Below, in pieces: positions 23,156-32,500 of a stretch of DNA of 64,000 bases (positions are counted from its first letter, which is position 1; every line of letters begins with the position of its first letter). The stretch is from Echeneis naucrates. Lineage: Eukaryota > Chordata > Actinopteri > Carangiformes > Echeneidae. Location of the stretch: contig NC_042524.1 in NCBI RefSeq assembly GCF_900963305.1, forward strand, positions 384,501 through 448,500. Direction: 5' to 3'. Below the pieces are notes generated by a model. That model had not been told where the DNA came from. It did not search any database and saw only the letters and a list, made by a program, of their open reading frames with translations. A program made the translations under genes and the position numbers.

Positions 23156-26100
23156 CTGAGCAGCAGAGAAGGTAACTTGGTGGTTTGGAGGGAAGAATGA
23201 AGAGCAGGACAGAAACAAACAGAGAGACGGTGGCATCAGTGACGAACCTGAAAGACAGAGACACTAATTAAAGACAAAACTGTCCTGGACTGGGACCAGC
23301 AGCCAAAGTCTGCTGCTGTCGTCACTGCAGTCCATGAATGAGGATTTCACCAGAAACTGTTTGTGTTTGTTCTCACTGATGTTTCCACACGTTTATTGAC
23401 CTTTGGGGGGGAGCAGTTTGGGGGGGCTGTTCCTGGGTTTACTGTTGACAACGGAAAGTTTCTGATAACTGATCAAATGTCTTCATTGTTTTCATCATTT
23501 CACAAACTGCAGGTCCAGGTCCAGAGGGTTAGTGTCCTCCTGCCGCAGGTCCAGGTTCAACTCAGAGATTATGAATGAAAGTGTAGGTGAAAGGTGAGGG
23601 GGCGGAGCCTACTGACAGGCGCGCTCAGGTGTGCAGATGATGCAGGAGATGGCCTCAGCCCTCAGGTGATTATCAGGCAACACACAGAAAGCTTTATTCT
23701 GGAGGGTCATGGACCAGGTCAGACCTGATCAGTAGGTCTTCACCTCCTATTCCTGATTGTTCAGGTTTTTGACCTGAAACAACGTTGAGTTCATCGTCCC
23801 TCTGAACACACACACACACACTCTTCCGGCTTAAAGTGTTTGGAGGAAATGTGTCACTCACTCGGCTTTGGCGTTGAAGACATGTGTGGCCCAGCCCACC
23901 ATGAAACGGGGGTCACGTGTGAACCAGAGTGCCACCATGAGGATGAAGAGTGCCAGGACGCTGCCCTCTCCGTAGCTCATCGGGCCCAGACGACGGTGCT
24001 CATCCCTGATCATCTCGTACGCCGCTCGCTCCTTCTCTGATTGGATGGCGCCACAGCCCCAGGTTCTCCGCAGGCTGCAAGGCAACAGAAGAGTCAGAAC
24101 CTGTGAGGAGCACCTGGTCACGTGGTGACCAGGCAAGTGACTCACTTGCAGCCGATGTAGAAGAACTGCAGCCAGAACCAGGCGAAGGTCAGCAGCAGCA
24201 CCATGGTGGGGAAGGCGAAGGCGAACCAGGATGCAAAGTTGATGATGTCGCCATTTTGAGGGAAGAGCCTGAGAGGAAGAACCCCACAGGAAGTGTCATT
24301 TCACAGTAAGACATCCTGCTGCAATAAAAGACAGAGAAAGTCAGAGAGTCTGAGATCTTCGTACTGGCTCATTTGTCCGACCAGGACCAGGTTCGGTCCG
24401 GTTCCGGTCAGGGTGGCGATGCCTCCGATGCTGGCAGCGTAGCAGACACACAGCAGGAGGCCTTTATTCATCTTCCTCCTCTCCTCTTCCTCATCACTCA
24501 GCTCCTCCAGCTCCATCTGACAGCAGACGGTCTCCACGGAGACGACCACTACAACGCAACCATTTTAACATTTAACATTAAAGTTCTTTCATCTTTTGGC
24601 GCTTTTTATTTTTTGATCTGATGTCGTCTTTATTCTGTCCCACCTGGTCCACCACTGCCATCTGAAGGGGGTTTGTCTTGTGGTGCCGGTTTGACGATTG
24701 GCTCGTCCATCTGACCCTCCGACAGTGTCCTCTGCTCAGGAGACACCGTGTTCTCCAGGTTGTTGCTCCTATTTGCGCAGGCTTGTGTCTGGACTGGTCC
24801 ATTCAGACCTGGGGAAAACAGCAGACCTTCAGGTGGACCAGACTGGGGGGGGGTCGCCTGGTTCAGTTCAACATCCCGTGAGCATCGCCGAAGACATACT
24901 GTGTGCAACATGGAGCCAGACTTTGTATCTGAAGGTCTTCTAAAGTCTGAACCCGTCCATACAAGAGCAGGTCTGATGGGACCTGAAACAGGACCTGTCT
25001 GGACTTCAGTGGACTCACCTTCCTCCAGGTGCTGGATGCTGACGGTTTTCTCCAGATGTTCCTGGTGAATAACAATGGTTTTGGTCCGGCTCTTGGGGGG
25101 TTCAGGGTCTACTTTGCCATGGAGCTGGTCCAGGACCGCCTGGACTATGGGGACCATCATGGCGGTCGTGGCCGTGTTGCTGATCCACATGGACAGGAAG
25201 GCCGTCACCCCCATGAACCCGAGCATCAACCTGGAACACACAGGAAAACGGAAACACAAGGACACTCCAGTCAGCTGTGCTTTTACTCTGAAATATTTTC
25301 TGATCCGGTTCAGTCAGGACTCACAGGGCAGGTCGGACCCCGACAAGCAGCAGAACCCTGAGGGCGATCCGTTTGTGGAGATTCCAGTGCTCCACGGTGA
25401 CGGCGACCATCAACCCCCCCACAAAGAGCATGTTGGTGTCCTTCAAGTACTGCATACACACCTGCAGCACAATGGACACAAGAGATACACATTCAGAGCC
25501 TTCCTGTCAGAGGACACGTCTGTGTTATTGTCACAAAACACCTTAAGTTAAGATTATCCTTAAAGGCTGAATTAAAGTGAGTTAGACTAAGTTAAACTGA
25601 GTTAAACTGAATTAAACTGAGTTAAACTGAATTAAACTGAGTTAAACTGAATTAAACTGAGTTAGACTGAATTAAACTGAGTTAGACTGAATTAAACTGA
25701 GTTAAACTGAGTTAGACTGAATTAAACTGAGTTAAACTGAGTTAAACTGAATTAAACTGAGTTAAACTGAATTAGACCGAGTTAAACTGAATTAAACTGA
25801 ATTGAACTGAATTAAACTGAGTTAAACCTAATTAGACCGAGTTAAACTGAATTAAACTGAATTGAACTGAGTTAAACTGAGTTAAACTGAATTAGACTGA
25901 GATAAACTGAGTTAGACTGAATTAGACCGAGTTAAACTGAATTGAACTGAATTAAACTGAGTTAAACTGAATTAAACTGAATTGAACTGAATTAAACTGA
26001 GTTAAACTGAATTAAACTGAATTGAACTGAGTTAAACTGAGTTAAACTGAATTAGACTGAGATAAACTGAGTTAGACTGTTAAATTAATTAAACTGAGTT

Positions 26101-26340
26101 AGACTTAGTTGGACTGAGTTAAACTCAGTTAAACTGAATTAAACTGAGTTAAACTGAATTAAACTGAATTAAACTGAGTTAAAATTAATTTAAATGAGTT
26201 AGACTTAGTTAAACTGAGTTAGACTGAGTTAAACTCAACACTGCTGAGGTGAAGGATTCCTGACCAGGAGACAGATGAATGGTCTCCATGGAAACAGGAG
26301 CATTTTACTGCTGTAAAGTTTATTTCACTGCTGCAAATAC

Positions 26341-26376
<36 letters not shown>

Positions 26377-26515
26377 GTACATCTTTGGACTCCATGATGC
26401 CGAGGACTGGGAACAAGATGGTCGGCAGCAACGCTGTCACCGCCAAAGGAAGAACCTCAGTGCACCAATAGACCGCCATCAGGGCGATGACATAAGCACA
26501 GGCGGCTTCCTGCAG

Positions 26516-26578
<63 letters not shown>

Positions 26579-29500
26579 CAGAACAGAGCTGCTCTCCTTT
26601 ACATCTCAGATCTGAAGTTTCCCTCCATTCCGCTTAGGCATGTTAGCTGAAGGTGATGCAGCAGTGCATCATGGGAGTCTGTATGTGCTCTGTGTCAACA
26701 CATATACACAAAAACAGGAACAGGAGACGTGTTGAATCAAACTCCTGCTGCTAAGACCTGCCGAGGCCTCACGTGCACACCCCTGAGAGAAGTGCACGTG
26801 CCTGAAGCTGGACTGAAGGAAGAAAGCATTCGATGAGTTTCCTGTTGAGTTGAAGAGACTCGTTTATTTCCACACACACACGTTATTAGTCTTTCATTTC
26901 AAGTTTTGCTGCAAGACTTTGACAATTTCTTTCGAAATAAAAGCCAGATTGCTTTGTTCAATCATTGAGCCAGATTAAAAATTTCAAAATAAAATCATGT
27001 AAATTTGAAACTGATGGATTATTGATTTTATTATTAACCAGAGAGGCCTGTGAGCTGGATCTGGTCTCTGGTCTGGTCTCTGGTCTCTGGTCTCTGGTCT
27101 GGTCTCTGGTCTGGTCTGTGGTCTGGTCTGTGGTCTCTGGTCTGTGGTCTCTGGTCTGGTCTCTGGTCTGGTCTCTGGTCTCTGGTCTCTGGTCTGGTCT
27201 CTGGTCTGGTCTGGTGTCTGGTCTCTGGTCTCTGGTCTCTGGTGTCTGGTCTCTGGTCTGGTCTCTGGTCTCTGGTCTCTGGTCTGGTCTGTGGTCTGGT
27301 CTCTGGTCTGGTCTCTTGTCTGGTCTCTGGTCTGGTCTGGTCTCTGGTCTCTGGTCTCTGGTCTCTGGTCTCTGGTCTGGTCTCTGGTCTGGTCTCTGGT
27401 CTGGTCTGGTCTCTGGTCTCTGGTCTCTGGTGTCTGGTCTCTGGTCTCTGGTCTCTGGTCTGGTCTCTGGTCTGGTCTGTGGTCTGGTCTGTGGTCTCTG
27501 GTCTGTGGTCTCTGGTCTGGTCTCTTGTCTGGTCTCTGGTCTGGTCTGGTCTCTGGTCTCTGGTCTGGTCTCTGGTCTCTGGTCTCTGGTCTGGTCTCTG
27601 GTCTGGTCTGTGGTCTGGTCTGTGGTCTCTGGTCTGTGGTCTCTGGTCTGGTCTCTGGTCTGGTCTCTGGTCTCTGGTCTCTGGTCTGGTCTCTGGTCTG
27701 GTCTGGTGTCTGGTCTCTGGTCTCTGGTCTCTGGTGTCTGGTCTCTGGTCTGGTCTCTGGTCTCTGGTCTCTGGTCTGGTCTGTGGTCTGGTCTCTGGTC
27801 TGGTCTCTTGTCTGGTCTCTGGTCTGGTCTGGTCTCTGGTCTCTGGTCTCTGGTCTCTGGTCTCTGGTCTGGTCTCTGGTCTGGTCTCTGGTCTGGTCTG
27901 GTCTCTGGTCTCTGGTCTCTGGTGTCTGGTCTCTGGTCTCTGGTCTCTGGTCTGGTCTCTGGTCTGGTCTGTGGTCTGGTCTGTGGTCTCTGGTCTGTGG
28001 TCTCTGGTCTGGTCTCTTGTCTGGTCTCTGGTCTGGTCTGGTCTCTGGTCTCTGGTCTGGTCTCTGTCTCTGTCTCTGTCTGGTCTCTGGTCTGGTCTGG
28101 TCTTGTCTGGGTCTGTTCTGGTCTGTGGTCTCTGGTCTGGTCTCTGGTCTGGTCTCTGGTCTCTGGTCTCTGGTCTGGTCTCTGGTCTGGTCTGGTCTCT
28201 GGTCTCTGGTCTCTGGTCTCTGGTGTCTGGTCTCTGGTCTGGTCTCTGGTCTCTGGTCTGGTGTCTGGTCTGGTGTCTGGTCTCTGGTCTCTGGTCTCTG
28301 GTCTGGTCTCTTGTCTGGTCTCTGGTCTGGTCTGGTCTCTGGTCTCTGGTCTCTGGTCTCTGGTCTCTGGTCTGGTCTCTGGTCTGGTCTCTGGTCTGGT
28401 GTCTGGTCTGGTGTCTGGTCTCTGGTCTCTGGTCTCTGGTCTGGTCTCTGGTCTCTGGTCTCTGGTCTGGTCTCTGGTCTGGTCTCTGGTCTCTGGTCTC
28501 TGGTCTCTGGTCTGGTCTGGTGTCTGGTCTCTGGTCTCTGGTCTCTGGTGTCTGGTCTCTGGTCTGGTCTCTGGTCTCTGGTCTCTGGTCTGTGGTCTGG
28601 TCTGTGGTCTGGTCTCTGGTCTCTGGTCTCTGGTCTGGTCTCTGGTCTGGTCTCTGGTCTGGTCTGGTGTCTGGTCTCTGGTCTCTGGTGTCTGGTCTCT
28701 GGTCTCTGGTCTGGTCTCTGGTCTGGTCTCTGGTCTGGTCTCTGGTCTGGTGTCTGGTCTGGTGTCTGGTCTCTGGTCTGGTGTCTGGTCTCTGGTCTCT
28801 GGTCTGGTCTCTGGTCTGGTCTCTGGTCTCTGGTCTCTGGTCTCTGGTCTGGTCTCTGGTCTGGTCTCTGGTCTGGTGTCTGGTCTCTGGTCTGGTGTCT
28901 GGTCTCTGGTCTGGTGTCTGGTCTCTGGTCTGGTGTCTGGTCTCTGGTCTCTGGTCTGGTTTCTGGTCTGGTCTCTGGTCTGGTCTCTGGTCTGGTCTCT
29001 GGTCTGGTCTCTGGTCTCTGGTCTGGTGTCTGGTCTCTGGTCTCTGGTCTGGTCTCTGGTCTCTGGTCTCTGGTCTCTGGTCTGGTCTCTGGTCTGGTTC
29101 TCCGGTCTCTGGGTCTGGTTGGTCTGGTCTCTGGTCTCTGGTCTGGTCTCTGGTCTGGTCTCTGGTCTCTGGTCTCTGGTCTGGTCTCTGGTCTCTGGTC
29201 TCTGGTCTGGTGTCTGGTCTCTGGTCTCTGGTCTGGTCTCTGGTCTCTGGTCTCTGGTCTCTGGTCTCTGGTCTGGTCTCTGGTCTCTGATCTCTGGTGT
29301 CTGGTATCTGGTCTGGTGTTTGGTCTCTGGTCTCTGGTCTGGTGTTTGGTCTCTGGTCTGGTGTTTGGTCTCTGGTCTCTGGTCTGGTCTCTGGTCTCTG
29401 GTCTGGTCTCTGGTCTCTGGTCTCTGGTCTCTGGTCTGGTCTCTGGTCTCTGGTCTGGTTTCTGGTCTGGTCTCTGGTCTGGTCTCTGGTCTGGTCTCTG

Positions 29501-32500
29501 GTCTGGTCTCTGGTCTCTGGTCTGGTGTCTGGTCTGGTGTCTGGTCTCTGGTCTGGTGTCTGGTCTCTGGTCTCTGGTCTGGTCTCTGGTCTGTCTCTGG
29601 TCTCTGGTCTCTGTCTGGTGTCTGGTCTCTGGTCTGGTGTCTGTCTGGTCTCTGGTCTGGTCTCTGGTCTGGTCTCTGGTCTCTGTCTCTGGTCTCTGTT
29701 CTGGTCTCTGGTCTCTGGTCTCTGGTCTCTGGTCTGGTTCTCTGGTCTCTGATCTCTGGTGTCTGGTATCTGGTCTGGTGTTTGGTCTCTGGTCTCTGTC
29801 TGGTCTCTGTCTGGTCTCTGGTCCTCTGGCTGGTCTCTGGTCTCTGGTCTCTGGTCTCTGGTCTGGTCTCTGGTCTCTGATCTCTGGTCTCTGGTCTCTG
29901 GTCTCTGGTCTGGTCTCTGGTCTCTGGTCTGGTCTCTGGTCTGGTCTCTGGTCTGGTCTCTGGTCTGGTCTCTGGTCTGGTCTCTGGTCTCTGATCTCTG
30001 GTCTCTGGTCTGGTCTCTGGTCTCTGGTCTCTGGTCTGGTCTCTGGTCTCTGGTCTGGTCTCTGGTCTGGTCTCTGGTCTCTGGTCTCTGGTCTCTGGTC
30101 TGGTCTCTGGTCTGGTCTCTGGTCTCTGGTCTCTGATCTCTGGTCTCTGGTCTCTGGTCTCTGGTCTGGTCTCTGGTCTCTGGTCTCTGGTCTCTGTTCT
30201 CTGGTCTGGTCTGGTCTCTGGTCTGGTCTCTGGTCTCTGGTCTCTGGTCTGGTCTCTGGTCTGGTCTCTGGTCTCTGGTCTCTGGTCTCTGGTCTGGTCT
30301 CTGGTCTCTGGTCTGGTCTCTGGTCTCTGATCTCTGGTCTCTGGTCTGGTCTCTGGTCTCTGGTCTCTGGTCTGGTCTCTGGTCTCTGGTCTCTGGTCTC
30401 TGTCTGGTCTCTGGTCTCTGGTCTGGTCTCTGGTCTGGTCTCTGGTCTCTGGTCTGGTCTCTGGTCTGGTCTGGTCTGGTCTCTGGTCTCTGGTCTGGTC
30501 TCTGGTCTGGTCTCTGGTCTGGTCTGGTCTGGTCTCTGGTCTGGTCTCTGGTCTCTGGTCTCTGGTCTCTGGTCTGGTCTCTGGTCTGGTCTGGTCTCTG
30601 GTCTGGTCTCTGGTCTGGTCTGGTCTGGTCTGGTCTCTGGTCTCTGGTCTCTGGTCTGGTCTCTGGTCTCTGTTCTCTGGTCTGGTCTGGTCTCTGGTCT
30701 GGTCTCTGGTCTGGTCTCTGGTCTCTGGTCTCTGGTCTCTGGTCTGGTCTGGTCTCTGGTCTCTGGTCTCTGGTCTCTGGTCTGGTCTCTGGTCTGGTCT
30801 CTGGTCTCTGGTCTCTGGTCTCTGGTCTGGTCTCTGGTCTGGTCTCTGGTCTGGTCTCTGGTCTCTGGTCTCTGGTCTGGTCTCTGGTCTGGTCTCTGGT
30901 CTCTGATCTCTGGTCTCTGGTCTGGTCTCTGGTCTGGTCTCTGGTCTCTGGTCTCTGGTCTCTGGTCTGGTCTGGTCTCTGGTCTCTGGTCTCTGGTCTC
31001 TGGTCTGGTCTCTGGTCTGGTCTCTGGTCTCTGATCTCTGGTCTCTGGTCTGGTCTCTGGTCTCTGGTCTCTGGTCTCTGGTCTGGTCTCTGGTCTGGTC
31101 TCTGGTCTCTGGTCTCTGGTCTCTGATCTCTGGTCTCTGGTCTGGTCTCTGGTCTCTGGTCTCTGGTCTCTGGTCTGGTCTCTGGTCTGGTCTGGTCTGG
31201 TCTCTGGTCTGGTCTCTGGTCTCTGGTCTCTGGTCTCTGGTCTGGTCTCTGGTCTGGTCTCTGGTCTCTGGTCTGGTGTCTGGTCTCTGGTCTCTGGTCT
31301 GGTCTCTGGTCTGGTCTCTGGTCTCTGATCTCTGGTCTCTGGTCTGGTCTCTGGTCTGGTCTCTGGTCTGGTCTCTGGTCTCTGGTCTCTGGTCTGGTCT
31401 GGTCTCTGGTCTCTGGTCTGGTCTCTGGTCTGGTCTCTGGTCTGGTCTCTGGTCTCTGATCTCTGGTCTCTGGTCTGGTCTCTGGTCTCTGGTCTCTGGT
31501 CTGGTCTCTGGTCTGGTCTCTGGTCTCTGGTCTCTGATCTCTGGTCTCTGGTCTCTGGTCTGGTCTCTGGTCTCTGGTCTCTGGTCTGGTCTCTGGTCTG
31601 GTCTGGTCTGGTCTCTGGTCTGGTCTCTGGTCTCTGATCTCTGGTGTCTGGTATCTGGTCTGGTGTTTGGTCTCTGGTCTCTGGTCTCTGTTCTCTGGTC
31701 TGGTCTGGTCTCTGGTCTGGTCTCTGGTCTCTGGTCTCTGGGTCTGGTCTCTGGTCTGGTCTGGTCTGGTCTCTGGTCTGGTCTCTGGTCTCTGATCTCT
31801 GGTGTCTGGTATCTGGTCTGGTGTTTGGTCTCTGGTCTGGTCTCTGGTCTGGTCTCTGGTCTCTGGTCTGGTCTCTGGTCTGGTCTCTGGTCTGGTCTCT
31901 GGTCTGGTCTCTGGTCTCTGATCTCTGGTGTCTGGTATCTGGTCTGGTCTCTGGTCTCTGGTCTCTGGTCTGGTATCTGGTCTGGTCTCTGGTCTCTGGT
32001 CTCTGGTCTGGTCTCTGGTCTGGTCTCTGGTCTCTGGTCTCTGGTCTCTGGTCTGGTCTCTGGGCTCTGGTCTCTGGTCTCTGGTCTGGTCTCTGGTCTG
32101 GTCCTCTGGTCTCTGATCTCTGGGGTTTGTCTGGTATCTGGTCTGGTGTTTGGTCTCTGGTCTCTGGTCTGGTCTCGGGTCTGGTCTCTGGTCTGGTCTC
32201 TGGTCTGGTCTCTGGTCTCTGATCTCTGGTGTCTGGTATCTGGTCTGGTGTTTGGTCTCTGGTCTCTGGTCTGGTCTCTGGTCTGGTCTCTGGTCTCTGG
32301 TCTGGTCTCTGGTCTGGTCTCTGTTCTCTGGTCTGGTCTCTGGTCTGGTCTGGTCTCTGGTCTCTGGTCTCTGGTCTCTGGTCTCTGGTCTCTGGTCTCT
32401 GGTCTGGTCTCTGGTCTGGTCTCTGGTCTCTGGTCTCTGGTCTGGTCTCTGGTCTCTGGTCTGGTCTCTGGTCTCTGGTCTCTGGTCTGTCTCTGGTCTG

